A stretch of 64,000 bases of DNA from Marsupella aquatica (Eukaryota; Marchantiophyta). The stretch is from assembly GCA_973895155.1 (NCBI GenBank), contig OZ316899.1, positions 14,818,001-14,882,000 of the forward strand, written 5' to 3'. The first letter of the stretch is position 1; each line of letters begins with the position of its first letter. Shown piece by piece: positions 54,266-64,000 of the stretch. The notes under the pieces are model-generated. The model searched no databases, was not told the origin of the DNA, and saw only the letters and a program-made list of their open reading frames with translations. A program made the position numbers and the translations under genes.

Positions 54266-56760
54266 CAAGTACACAAAATCTCCCACTTCAAACTTCCTGA
54301 CCTTGGGCTGAAACGTGTGTGTGCATAACGCAGTGTGTCCCTGTGCTGTGCGATGGCCAAATTCTCCATGGCCATGGGCATAACCCTCCTGAATAGGGCA
54401 GCCCTCTCAAAGATCACATCAAACCAAGTCACAGCTGAATCCAAGTCTACCACCTGAAGCATGTGAGTAGCAATAGCAGAAGGTGGAACCGGGTGACGAC
54501 CAAACAACAAGAAGTAGGGAGAAAAGTTAGACAGTGATGCATGTCTGGACATCCTATACCCCATGGCAATGTAGGGTAAGGCCAGGTCCCAATCCTCCTT
54601 GTTTTTGGTGAGGCAAATCTTCCGGAGACCCTTCTTGCATGTCTGAACCATGCGCTCTGCCAAGCCATCTACCTGTGGGTGATCTCGTGATGTCCGGCGA
54701 TGATCAATGAGGGCCTGATCAAGCATCTCCTGGAACTCTCCTCTAAACTCTGAGCCATGGTCAGTGAGACATTCTGCACAAGCTCCAAAGCGGCTGAGAA
54801 CTTGTTGCGGGAATGCCTGGCTGGTGCTACGGGAGGTCTTATCCGGCAATGCCACAAGTTCTATCCACTTGGAGAAATGCTCTATCATGATCATGATGTA
54901 GAGATTACCCCGAGACGTGAGGGGTAATTCTCTAGCCAAATCACATGACCAGCGATAAAACATGCCCTGAATAGGGAGTGGATGAAGTGTGGGTTGCCAA
55001 GATGTGAAAGAAGTCCTCACCCTATCACACTGTTCACACCGGGCAATAACATCTCGAACCTGGCCATGCATGCCTCTCCAATGATAATGAGGGACCCAAA
55101 GGCTGTAAGTCCTCTTAACGCCAAAATGACCAAGCTCAGAATGTACCTTACGGATAAGGCCAACCCTCTCATGAATGGGTGGAACCACCACTTCCCTGTC
55201 TGGCAAGCAGCGCACGAGATGATTTCCCTTCCACAAGTAACGCTTGGACCTTTGCTGAATTTGGTCTCTCTGGGTTGCAGTAACATGTATGGGGTACTCC
55301 CCATGCTGCAAAAATCTCAGAGTGTCGTTGTCCTCCCATATGTCCACCACAGGTTGGTCAACAACGTAGCATGGTAGCAAAGCAAGATAGGTAGATGCAT
55401 GAAATGTAGGCAGGATGGAAACCTGGTCAAAATCCTGCCGTGCATCTGAGGAATCATCAGAGGCAATCAAAGGGCTGCGGGACATAGTGTCAACATTTTG
55501 ATGTGTCACACCAGGCCTATGAATTACCTCAAAATCATACTCCTGGAGTATGAGCGCCCAACGAGCAAGCTTGCCAGTAAGCTTGTCGTTGGTCATCAAC
55601 CACTTCAAGGGCTGGTGGTCGGTGTAGAGAACAAACTTGGTCCCATAGAGGTAGGGCCTGTAATGTATGACAACCCACACAACAGCAAGGCATTCACCCT
55701 CATAAGAAGAATAATGACTCTCTGCCTGATTGTTGCTCCTGGATGCATAGGCAATGACGTACTCTTTACCTTCCTCATCATGCTGGCCCAGAATGGCACC
55801 AATCCCAAGGGCACTCCAATCTGTGTGTAGCACAAAGACCTTGCTGAAATCAGGTCTTCTCAGCACCGGGTATTCTGAGAGCTTCTCCTTCAAAGTGGCA
55901 AATGTTGCCTCAGCATCTGTACTCCATGTCCAAGTCACATTCTTTTTCAACAAAGCATACAATGGGTGTGCAATGGTGCTGAAATCTTTGATGTAGATCC
56001 GATAGTAATTGCACAACCCAATAAAACTCCTCAAAGTGTGAACATTGGTAGGAGTGGGCATTTCCAAGATGGATACCACCTTGGCCCAGTGAGCCATGGT
56101 TCCATTTGGAAGAATGCGGTGCCCAAGGTATACTACTGATCTGACAGAAAGTTCACACTTCTTGGGGTGTATCTTTAGGTTCACCTTCTTAAGCCTCATG
56201 AATAGCTCCTCAAGGTCAAGTAGATGCTGGTCAAATCCTTTGCTGTGGACCAACACATCATCAATGTAACATTTCAGAAACTCAGCACCTTGAAGAACCT
56301 GGTCCATGACTCTTTGAATGAATATGGGCGCATTCTTCAAGCCAAATGGCATCACCAACCACTCCCATAGTTGGTTACTACCATGGAAAGTTGTTTTCTT
56401 GCGGTCCTTTGCAAGCAACAAAATCTGGTTAAAGCCTTGCCTTAGATCCACAAGAGTGAAGATGTCTGATTCTCCAATGCTGTCAAATAGCTCCTCTGGC
56501 CGTGGCATGGGATACCTGTCCTGGGGTGTGACCAGGTTCAGTGGCCTGTAGTCCCCACACATGCGCTTCTCTGTCCACAATCCACTAGAATCCTTCTTTG
56601 TTGGCATCACTGTAGCTGCTGCAAAATCTGATGTAGATGGCTGAATAAGACCAGCTTCATATAACTCTTGGCACCTCTCATCCACCAGCTGCCACTCATG
56701 CTTACTCAAACGATGTCTCCGCCTGAAGATAGGTGTTTCATCAACCAACTCAATGGAGAA
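54181..56760 (-). pseudogene. Gypsy reverse transcriptase, RNase H and integrase
   Basis: An 855-codon open stretch after TAG at 56761. Reverse transcriptase from residue about 20: KRMCGDYRPLN, IFTLVDLRQGFNQILL, VMPFGLKNAPIF, catalytic YIDDVLVHSK at 161-170. RNase H from about 300: VLHTDWSALGIGAILGQ, SSYEGECLAVVW, LYTDHQPLKWL, then RPGVTHQNVDTMSR. Integrase: zinc region HSELGHFGVKRTY and CEQCDRVRTS, core WSCDLARELP, CLTDHGSEFRGEF, QVDGLAERMVQ carrying D, D and E. The last 50 residues are out of frame because of a shift near 54315. Catalytic residues are all present. The TAG at 56761 sits in KTM-stop-FSIELVDETPIF, where Gln fits. Confidence 0.92.
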
Positions 56761-58537
56761 CTACATGGTCTTGCACTTACCCAAGTCCTTCATAGAGAAA
56801 GCAAACACGTTCTCATGCTTGAGGAGAAAATTTAGCAGCTGGTCCTTCTGTCTTTTACTCAGGTGGTTGCCCATGATGAATGTGTAGTTGGCAACACTAG
56901 GAATAGGACCTGATGTACTCGTGCTTGAAGAGCCAGAAGTGCCAGCCTCTCCACTGTTCAAGCTGCTAGCATGCTGCTGATAAGGTGATGAGGCCTCTCT
57001 AAGGCCTGTTGAACCTGTTACGCTGGTCTCATCCACACCATGAAACTCAGAAATAATATCATCCACATTACAAGGGACCTCCTCCCCCCCAACACTTGGA
57101 CTGAAGCGATGAGTGTTGAATAGAGGTAAGTGCACTTGGTCTGGATGCCATGTAGCAGCACCATGGAGTGGTAGGGCTGGAACTCCTGATGCTGGATGAA
57201 TGTACATCTGAAAAAGGATGCAAGTGACCAAAAGCCAAGTGAGAGCATTAAGATCCATTACCCTGCCAAGTAAAGCATTCCTGGCCAGCTTGGTGATTTT
57301 GGTGTGGCCTGTAGTACCGAGTTGGAAGCCCATAGCCCGTTCACTTTCCTCAGGACTAGGTTCATCCCATGTACCGGTAGAATGTCGATAAATCAGGCCA
57401 GGACCTTCACCCTGAAAAGCATGTGCACCTGGAAAGGACACAAATGTAGGCCAAGCAGCACGGGGCTGTCCAATGGTATTGGCTGGATACCAAGGTGCAG
57501 GCTCTTGCCGTGTAACTGGTTGGCAAGAACTGTCAGGATCCAAAATCTGGTCCACTGTGAGGTTAGTGTCCCTGGATGTGTGGTGAAGAGCTAACTCCAG
57601 CAAGGAAGGTGGTGCAAGGTTAGTCCAAAAGTTACGAAGACGATGTGCATAAGAACCACAGTGCACTGCATCAATGAGAAGGGGTGGTCCCAAGTAGTGC
57701 TGGACCACACTGAAATCCTCTTTGACCTGTGGACGTTGGTCAAACTGAGATGGAGTATTCTCAATGATATAACCAACAGCAAGATAAAGGGATTGAGCCC
57801 AGGTGAGAATCTGAACCAATGCTGTGAAAAGGCCAGAACGAGAATCATGCAATCCAGCACTGTGACCAGCAGCTGAAAACCCTTGGCATTCCCAATCAGC
57901 TATGATCAAATCAAGGGAGCCAAGAAGGGTTAAGTGTCGGTGCTGGACAAGCTGGATATCTGGAGGGAAGAAAGAAAATGCAGACTTCCATGCACTGTGT
58001 GGAAACTGCTGGGGAAATCGCTTTGAAAATTCCAGCAAACGGGATTCAGCCACGTGCCTTGCACCTGGATCAATGTCCACGTAGATGTACTGCTTCACCA
58101 CCATGCCAGACTATAGGAGAGCTTCCAGGCCTGTAGAAATGCCACCAAAAAGCTCAAGCAATGTAAAGCCATCCGGAGGAGGAGTCCATGTAACTGGTGC
58201 GCTCAAGATTGGGGCTATCGGTTGTCCATTATGCTGCCCAAGGTCCTCAAATTTGCGCAATGCAGCCACCAAAGGTCCATGGGCTGCTTGGAGCCGTAGT
58301 ACCACCTCTGGTTGATGATCCACGCTGATGGAAAGTGTTGCTATACGTGCAACAACCACCTCATCATCATCCTCCTCAATCCAATCTTGCAATGGGTGGT
58401 TGACATAGGTAGCTGTGTGCACTGCTTTCAACACACAGTGGTGAGCCATAGGTGTATGGGCACCATGCAAATCAAGTGGAATGTAGCCCAAGTGTGAGCC
58501 ATCCGTATGCCAATCAACTCTGTAGTATGCGTGCTCA
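56761..58537 (-). pseudogene. Cytosine-5 DNA methyltransferase domain inside the Gypsy polyprotein
   Basis: One frame, one TAG at 58111-58113. Motifs in canonical order: I, FTLLELFGGISTGLEALL (58114-58167); II, YIYVDIDPGARH; IV, DLIIADWECQGFSAAG with catalytic Cys at 57886-57888, preceded by Glu instead of the usual Pro; VI, YIIENTP; VIII, GSYAHRLRNFWTN (R-x-R); then a variable target-recognition stretch; IX, PSPEESERAMGF; X, LARNALLGRVMDLNALTWLL. Motif X has LLGR, as in DNMT3/DRM-type enzymes, rather than GNxV; order is not permuted as in plant DRM. It would transfer methyl from S-adenosylmethionine to cytosine. The 300 residues after motif X lead to LSKRQKDQLLNFLLKHENVFAF, the pre-RT segment, so the domain is truly in the polyprotein. 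The TAG between I and II inactivates this copy. Confidence 0.9.
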
Positions 58538-58539
58538 TG

Positions 58540-59290
58540 CTAGTTGTCAATGGTAAAACCTGGTGGGAACAAAGCCTCCTGGCCAATGAGCACATCATAC
58601 GTAGTGGCATTGGTAACCAAACATCCGACTGGGAAATGCAATTCCTGATCTGTACCTCCATTAAAAGTGAGAGTGAGTAAAGTAGAACTCTCACCCAGCA
58701 CATCCTCCACAGTGCCACTAGCAGTCCGAATGTGCCACCTGGATTGTTGTAAATGATCAGTCAACAGTCCCATCTTCTTGGCAAACTGAATGCCCAATAT
58801 CACTGGTTGAGCGCCTGTGTCTAGCATGACCACCTTAGGAGTGTGACCCTCCAACTTGACCGCTGAATTCCTGTTGTCAACAATGGCAATGGTGGTGGAA
58901 ACTAAAGTCCTGTCACTAGGCACCACTTTTGGCAAATGATGAGGTACCTTGTAAAGGGAGTTAGTGTCCACGGTCTTCCCACTCAACAGCATAGCCAGGA
59001 AAGATGGAGCAGCATGACCAGAATCAAGTGTAGCTCTGGTCACACAATCTGTAGCAATACTGTCATCTCTACCACTGGAAATTGGTACTGGGATAGCCAA
59101 ACCGGCCAGTGGAAGCATGTAATGGAGAAGAAGAAGGTCTAGCATGTACATGAGATTGGACCTCCAAAACCAGTGGCACAGGGACTGATGAAGAATGCAG
59201 TGAGCCCTCTAGCACTCTCATGACAGCTCTAGCATGCAGTTGTAAATCATGGCAACTGAAAAGTGGAGTTGTAAGAATCCTTTGTGCCAT
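58540..59290 (-). pseudogene. Gypsy protease domain
   Basis: Frame 59151-58543 with the aspartic protease motif VVMLDTGAQPVILG, a flap-like segment (WHIRTASGTVEDVLGESSTL), and TYDVLIGQEALFPPGF near the C-terminus, the usual end of Gypsy proteases. TAG at 58540-58542 follows FTIDN, where Trp (TGG) fits (WHEHAYYRVDW). A linker (59290-59069) lies in a shifted frame. It would cut gag and pol products apart, including release of the methyltransferase. Confidence 0.85.
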
Positions 59291-61271
59291 ACCAAAGGTG
59301 AAATGCTCAAGCAGCTCAGGAGAAACAACTCCCTATGAAATGTCAGCAGCACCTGATGGTGGAATGGATGTAGCTGCAGCTCCCTCCCCCCTCGCCAACA
59401 AGGTGCGCTCTTCAGCAAGTGTGAGTGGCTGAAAAGATTGGGGAAGACAGCCCGAGCTCCCCTGGCTCTAGTCATAGGACCGGTAGCAAGACCATCAGCC
59501 TGTACAATGTGGCGTGTGGAAGCAATACGAGAGGCAGCACTAGCTTGCTGGTAAGCAAAATAGGATGGGCAGAATGAATCTGAAAATTCTGCTATAAGGC
59601 GAGGCTGTGTAGCAGAGGACAGCACACACTCACCCATATGAGCATCAAATGGCAAGCCATAGAAAGAGCGGGGTAGAGGTGCTGAACTGTCAGTGGTGCC
59701 TGGGCCAGGGATGGGTTGCACGTGACCAGCCGGTTGAGAAGGACCAGCAGAGGCAGTTGACTTGCCTTTGATGTTGGCAAGTTGGGCACGTAGGGACTCA
59801 ACCTCATGAGTCAGAGACTCGAGTTGAGTTGCCTGTGCGTTGTGAGCCTCCTTCTGAGCTGGTTGCTTCTGTTGCTGCTTGGGCGATTTGTTGGCACCAG
59901 GTGCTTTGCCACTGGAAGGAGGAGCAACTGAGGCAATAGGAGCCCTCCTAGCTGGTGGGGGAGTGGAAGCAGGAGTAGGATGAGGGGCCTGTTGTCATAG
60001 CTGCTTCCCCTCTGGGAATTTGGCAAAACAAACTGCCCCCAAGTGACCCACTTTCCCGCAAAAATCACAAGACAGGTCCTCAGCAACAATATCACATTCA
60101 TTAGCCTTGTGATTGGGGTTACCACAATAGTTGCAAGATGGCAGCATGAAAGTAGCATGGGCTGGCTTGGTCTTGGAACCATACTGTGGCACACGGGAAG
60201 GGGTGGCCAGTGTAGGGGCAGCAGCCTGATACCTGGATCGCGGTGGACGTGCAATATTGGCCTCATAATGTGCATGGGCCAACTCAAGTTTCTCAGCAGT
60301 GTCATAGACATTGAGCAGGGTGTAGCTGTCTCCAAACTCTAAGAATACTTGCTGCAACACTTGCAAATGGAGAGCTGGTGTGCCCTCCAATGCGCAAAGA
60401 TAGTGATGAGCAGCTTCCAGGTCAGTGATGCTCTGGGTGTCCTCCTTCAGCTTGAGAAGCCGATGATACATCATCTTCAAGGTTTCATCGCGCTACCTCA
60501 CAAAGGTGACCAACTGCATGATTTTGTCAGCACTCTTGATTGAGAATTCCAATTCAAGAACCTGGAAAAACTCAGCCACTGGATCAGCAAAGGCAGGAAA
60601 ATCAATGGTGGGAGAAATGCCTGATGTAGCCTGTGCCAAGACAATGGGAGTAACTGGCGCAATGGTAGGAACTGGAGTAGGAGGGGAAGTGGCAGGAGCA
60701 GCAGCATGGGCTGCAATGGCATTCTGTAAGGCCAATTGTGAGGCTACCGTAATTGCACTGGCATAGGTAGGGTTAGGCAACTGTGTGACAGCAAGCAGCC
60801 ATTGAGAATGTTGCTCATACACATCCAAAGCCTCATGGTGCACATACCTGGCTAGCTCTTAAATGCAAAAGCATTTGTGAAATTGTTGTCGTACTTCAAC
60901 TCCAATTCGTAAATGACAGTGTAGAAAGTGGATTTGAACTCACATAAAGAAACAGTGCCTGGCCACCCATTGAAGCGTTCAATGCGGCCAGATGAGTGGC
61001 TGGCGTCCATGCTGTATGTTGGTGAAGCAGGAACAATCACAGATGCAGAAGGGGTAAATGGCAATGAAGTGATAGCAGGCTTTGGAGTAGTGGTGAAGCG
61101 ACCACCAAATTGAGCAGGATTGCGTGGTGTGGGTGCTGCTGCTATCTGTGGATGTCATTGAAATTGCCGAGACTCCAATGAAATTGGCACCAATGGTCGT
61201 GGATCACTCCGTAAATGGTACCTAGGTGTTAGTGGCGATGAGTTGCTACCTCCTGGCTCGTCGGCTGACAT
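59291..61271 (-). pseudogene. Gypsy gag with two zinc knuckles
   Basis: Probable start ATG at 61271 (MSADEPGGSNSS), just after the leader. Core: RIERFNGWPGTVSLCEFKST, then after a shift near 60858 the frame 60843-60496 (FPAFADPVAEFFQVLELEF), TAG at 60493, then 60480-59998 with MMYHRLLKLKEDTQSI. It ends in two knuckles CNYCGNPNHKANEC and CDFCGKVGHLGAVC (about 60135-60015). TGA at 61155 and 59995 sit where Arg fits. Pro/Ala-rich linker and a short coiled coil (ESLTHEVESLRAQLANIKG) follow to about 59750, then an Arg/Ala-rich segment to 59450 and a shifted tail. Two knuckles suggest strong RNA binding. Confidence 0.8.
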
Positions 61272-62864
61272 GTTGCATGCTCACTCGGGGTGCCAATGGG
61301 AAAGAAATTGACAAGAAAAAGGAGTGGCAACCCCAAGGCTAGGAAATGAAACCCACGAAGGAGGCAAACGGTGTAAGGCAGCAATGTGTCGAATGTGTAA
61401 ACACACAGAAAAACCGTCACAAAGAAAAACCGTAGGCAAAGAAAAGCCCCTTAAAAACTCCGGAAAGGCCTAGTGTTGGCGGCAATAAAGAAATCCGGGA
61501 AAAGAAAATAGAAGTGGCCCCCCCTTAAGTGTATACATCGGGCCCCTATGTGGACCCAAAACTGGCAGGAAAAGGGAAACCAAAGAGGCGCGCGTCTGCG
61601 GGAAAAGAAAACCAGGCCAAGTGGGACACAGTATCGGGGCACGGTGCTCTATGGAGGTCGTCGATGGCAAGGTAAGAGCAAACAGAAAGAAACGGGCCCT
61701 ACAAAATGTGAAAGGGGCCCCCTAAAGTGTATACACATCAGCCCGATGTGGACCTGAGAGATGGAAACAGGTCGATCATCGTGCGGCAAAAAAGCAAGAC
61801 AAGCCAAAAAAGGCAAAAATAAAACGGGAAGAGTGAGGCGAAGAAAAAGAAATGAGCCCTGCATAGGGCTTCGCACCCCCCTCCCCCCTCATTATGAGCT
61901 CCCATAGCCTCCTTGGGGCTTCGTGCCCTGGCAGGCCTAAGTACTCCCGTGTGAGGGAGTTCAAATTGAACTCCCCTCCCCTCCTTTAATGCAGCTTGGG
62001 CCTTGTGCCCTCTCCTGGCACTCTCGCTCCCCCTCATGGCCTCCTTTTATTGCAGCATAGGGCCTCGTGCCCACTCCTTGCACTCCTGCTCCCCTCCTCC
62101 TGGCTTTAATGCTGCTGAAGGGCTTTGTGCCCTGCAAGAGGACTTCCGAAAGGAGTCTAAGTTTACTCCCCCCTCTTCAATGCTGACAGTGGGCTCCGTG
62201 CCCTACAGAAGGACTCCCAAAGGGGGTCGACGTTAACTCCCCTCTCTCTTTAAATCTTCATAGGGCCTCGTGCCCTCTCCTTGCGCTTGTGCTCCTGGTC
62301 GGCTCCCCCTCCTCGCGCTTAATTAAATGCTGGCCAAGATGTTGGCAACGGGCGCAGGAGGAAGAAAAATGCCGAAGGGAGTGCGCGCGGCCCTATGCAC
62401 GACCCAGGGGCAATGATGAGCCCCGCATGTGTATACACAGGCAGGACTGGGAGGCACCTCGCGACGGTAGCTGCGAGGGGAGGCAAAATGAAACAACGGC
62501 CGGTGAGAGAAAAGAAAGAACAGGACCCCAAAGGGTCATGAAAACGTAAGGCGAAGGGAAGGTGGTCGCGCTGCGACCGGAAAACACCAAATATGGCCCG
62601 AAAAAGGTCGTGCAGTCAGCAACTGGCAGCCATAGTCGAAAGCAGCAAAGGGTCCCCTGATGCAACCGGAAAGCAAAAGTCAGGCTCCAACGGGAGCGTT
62701 ATGTGTATACTTATGTTAAGTATACACATAACACCATATTGAACCCATAATTTCAACTTGTCCCTCCGATGTCCGTCGAAGAAATTGCAATGGCTTCACC
62801 AAAAATTGTTGAAATTGTCACGAGCAATCTTCTTCCCCTCACCGCTATCTCAGCAGTTCTTCTT
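61272..62864 (-). other. Long untranslated leader of the Gypsy element with repeated motifs
   Basis: No coding supported. At 61850-62285 GGGCNNNGTGCCC-type motifs recur about six times (near 61915, 61999, 62060, 62120, 62190, 62262) in units of about 60-80 bp, each followed by CTC-rich text. GTGTATAC occurs near 61529, 61728 and 62429 and in a hairpin at 62701-62729. The minus-strand stretch near 62770-62800 (TTTTTGGTGAAGCC) could hold the primer site. Confidence 0.6.
62701..62729. repeat. Perfect inverted repeat (13-bp arms)
   Basis: ATGTGTATACTTA - TGT - TAAGTATACACAT: 13-bp arms with a 3-base loop, in the leader of the methyltransferase Gypsy element. Confidence 0.9.
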
Positions 62865-63224
62865 GAATAAAGGGCGTGAGAGAAACAATTGTATTGAAAT
62901 CAAATCAAAAACCGGCGGGATGCCAAGATCGGCCGGGAGCATCTAACAAATCACTGTGAGAATCCTGTGTACGGAACCGACGAGCATTGTCTGAGCTCTG
63001 TCAACAGCGATTCAAGAAGAACTGAAAACCCACAAAGAAAGACATGCCCTAAGTAAACAAAGTCCTGGCGTCACACTAACAAGCGTGTTTGCTTCAAGAA
63101 CGCCTGACATTTGCTATAAGAACATGTTGCTAACTCAAGTAGTACACTAGCCCTAACTACATACCTAGCGGGCACGCGAGGGACATGCCGATGTGCATAA
63201 GAGGCACTGTCCCTCGGCATGACA
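62865..63224 (-). repeat. 5' LTR of the Gypsy element (partial match to the 3' LTR)
   Basis: Matches 53330-53688 of the 3' LTR closely (the block from about AGGCGTRAGAGAAAC to GCATGACA). The other 175 bases of the 3' LTR (53154-53328) have no counterpart here; the sequence inside 62865 is different. So the two ends share only about 355 bp, which points to recombination or replacement in one LTR. Confidence 0.8.
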
Positions 63225-64000
63225 TAGGGTCAATGAGGTTTCCCACTGGTTATGGTGCCAATCTTCGTAAGGCATTTGGGGGTGATGATTCTCCAAAATG
63301 GCCATCTTACCTGAAAACACATGATTTTCATTGGTTACTCAAACATATCATTCCAGTTGCAATTATTGGATTGGGTAGTGAGGATCTTCGAGATGCCCTA
63401 TGGTCATTAGGTAAGCTCTTGAGGTGGGTGTGTCAGAAATAGGTGAATGAGGATGAGATTGCAGCGATGGACCTTTTTGGAGTGGAGGTATTGTGCAAGT
63501 TGGAGAGGGCACTCCCTCCTTCATTCTTTGATGGTCAAGTTCACTTCCTCCTCCACCTAGTGCGTGAGGTTGCGATTGCAGGGCCAGTACATTGTCGTTG
63601 GATGTACTGGGTAGAGCGGTATATGGGAGTGATGAAGTCATATGTGTCAAATCGTGCAAGAGTGGAAGGTAGCATTGCTGAGCGTCATCTTGGAGCAGAG
63701 AGCATGTTTTATTGTACAAACATTGTAGCTACACTTGATCCCAGAGCTCCAAGGGGCTGGATAGACGAGGCATCAAGGGAAGCAGACTTTGAGGATGACC
63801 GTCTCACAGGGGCAAAGGGAGAACAACTTATGGGCTCAACTGAGCGTCTTCAACTTACTACATTTATGTTGTATAACTCGCCTGAGATTGTGGGAGATTG
63901 GACAAGTTTTTATGAGGAGGAAAAGGCAAATAGTCGTCGGCCACGCAACTTCCCCAAGTTTGTCCCATACATGAAGGCAAAGTTGACAGAGATTGATGCC
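63225..64000 (+). pseudogene. TNP2-type CACTA transposase, C-terminal part, runs off the window
   Basis: Resumes exactly where 53153 stopped (RKRIG / SMRFPTGYGANLRKAFGG). Contains LKTHDFHWLLKHIIPVAI and, after TAG at 63440-63442 (CQK-stop-VNEDEI, Gln fits), VLCKLERALPPSFFDGQVHFLLHLV and HCRWMYWVERYMGVMKSYVSNRARVEGSIAE, the DUF4218-like C-terminal block of plant CACTA transposases. Open from 63443 to the window edge. Further exons and the right CACTA terminus should lie beyond 64000. Confidence 0.88.

Larger units (their letters stand above)
53154..63224 (-). mobile_element. Gypsy element encoding a C5 DNA methyltransferase and a PHD finger
   Basis: 10.07-kb insertion in the CACTA transposase. 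Flanks are (A)TAGG on both sides (53149-53153 and 63224/5-63228), and removing the element rejoins the transposase frame (RKRIG then SMRFPTGYG). Termini are TGTCGTGACA and GGCATGACA. Minus-strand order: LTR (63224-62865), leader, gag with two zinc knuckles, protease, C5 methyltransferase, reverse transcriptase, RNase H, integrase, PHD finger, LTR. Almost the whole polyprotein from 60843 to 54266 lies in one frame interrupted by TAG/TGA codons, with local frameshifts near 60858, 59430, 59140 and 54315. So it was once a single polyprotein of roughly 2400 residues and is now inactive. Position of the methyltransferase between protease and RT differs from standard Gypsy elements. Confidence 0.9.
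33169..64000 (+). mobile_element. CACTA (En/Spm) transposon, split by two retrotransposons, runs off the window
   Basis: Starts CACTAGTACATTTT at 33169, in the middle of the Copia-3 integrase, followed by a dense array of ATCGGA/TCCGAT motifs, the subterminal transposase-binding repeats expected of CACTA elements. Gene content fits: a minus-strand accessory gene (48855 to 47842, then 34218 to 33975 after the Athila-like insertion) and a plus-strand TNP2-type transposase (51256-53153, then 63225 onward after the Gypsy insertion). A SET-domain gene lies between them. The right terminus is not in the window. That both halves belong to one element follows from exact rejoining of reading frames at the insertion sites. 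Assigning the 33169 end to the same element as the transposase is inference from motif sharing. Confidence 0.7.

Noticed and set aside
61850-62285. Coding gene in the leader on the plus strand
   Set aside because: Frames are short, rich in stops and low in complexity; the repeated motif structure explains them.

Overview
The window is a repeat-dominated piece of nuclear genome from a streptophyte (plant-lineage) organism. Supporting signs are Copia, chromovirus and Athila/Tat-like Gypsy elements, an En/Spm (CACTA) transposon with a TNP2-type transposase, short GT-AG introns of about 100 bp, TTTAGGG and CCCTAAA telomere-type blocks, and a decay pattern that looks like loss of methylated cytosines in CG and CHG sites. 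A charophyte alga (Chara or Klebsormidium type) is my best guess, because Gypsy elements carrying a cytosine-5 methyltransferase have, from memory, been reported in Klebsormidium. The species assignment is inference. I see no ordinary single-copy host gene, no rRNA, no tRNA and no CRISPR.

Layout. 1-4.07 kb: decayed plant-transposon-like protein with a long coiled coil. 4.94-7.19 kb: decayed Penelope-like reverse transcriptase. 8.69-16.58 kb: Copia-1 (+), with LTRs and a TATAT target duplication; a 2.2-kb solo LTR sits inside its protease. 17.8-29.8 kb: remnant Copia-2 (+), split by a chromovirus (19.6-28.9 kb) that itself carries a 655-bp insert flanked by a 9-bp duplication. 29.8-33.17 kb: Copia-3 (-), cut at its integrase by the CACTA element that starts at 33169. 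The CACTA element runs to the window edge and is split twice. First, an Athila/Tat-like element (-) at 34.2-47.8 kb interrupts its minus-strand accessory gene. Second, a 10-kb Gypsy element (-) at 53.15-63.22 kb interrupts its plus-strand transposase.

The most interesting content is chromatin chemistry carried by mobile DNA. The 53-63 kb Gypsy polyprotein reads gag - protease - C5 DNA methyltransferase - reverse transcriptase - RNase H - integrase - PHD finger, so one element carries a DNA-methylation writer and a histone-tail-reader-type module. The host CACTA element carries an intron-containing SET-domain gene directly upstream of its transposase. The chromovirus carries the classical chromodomain. 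The methyltransferase and PHD reading frames are broken by stops and frameshifts; the SET gene looks intact. Many in-frame stops sit where CAG or CGA codons are expected.
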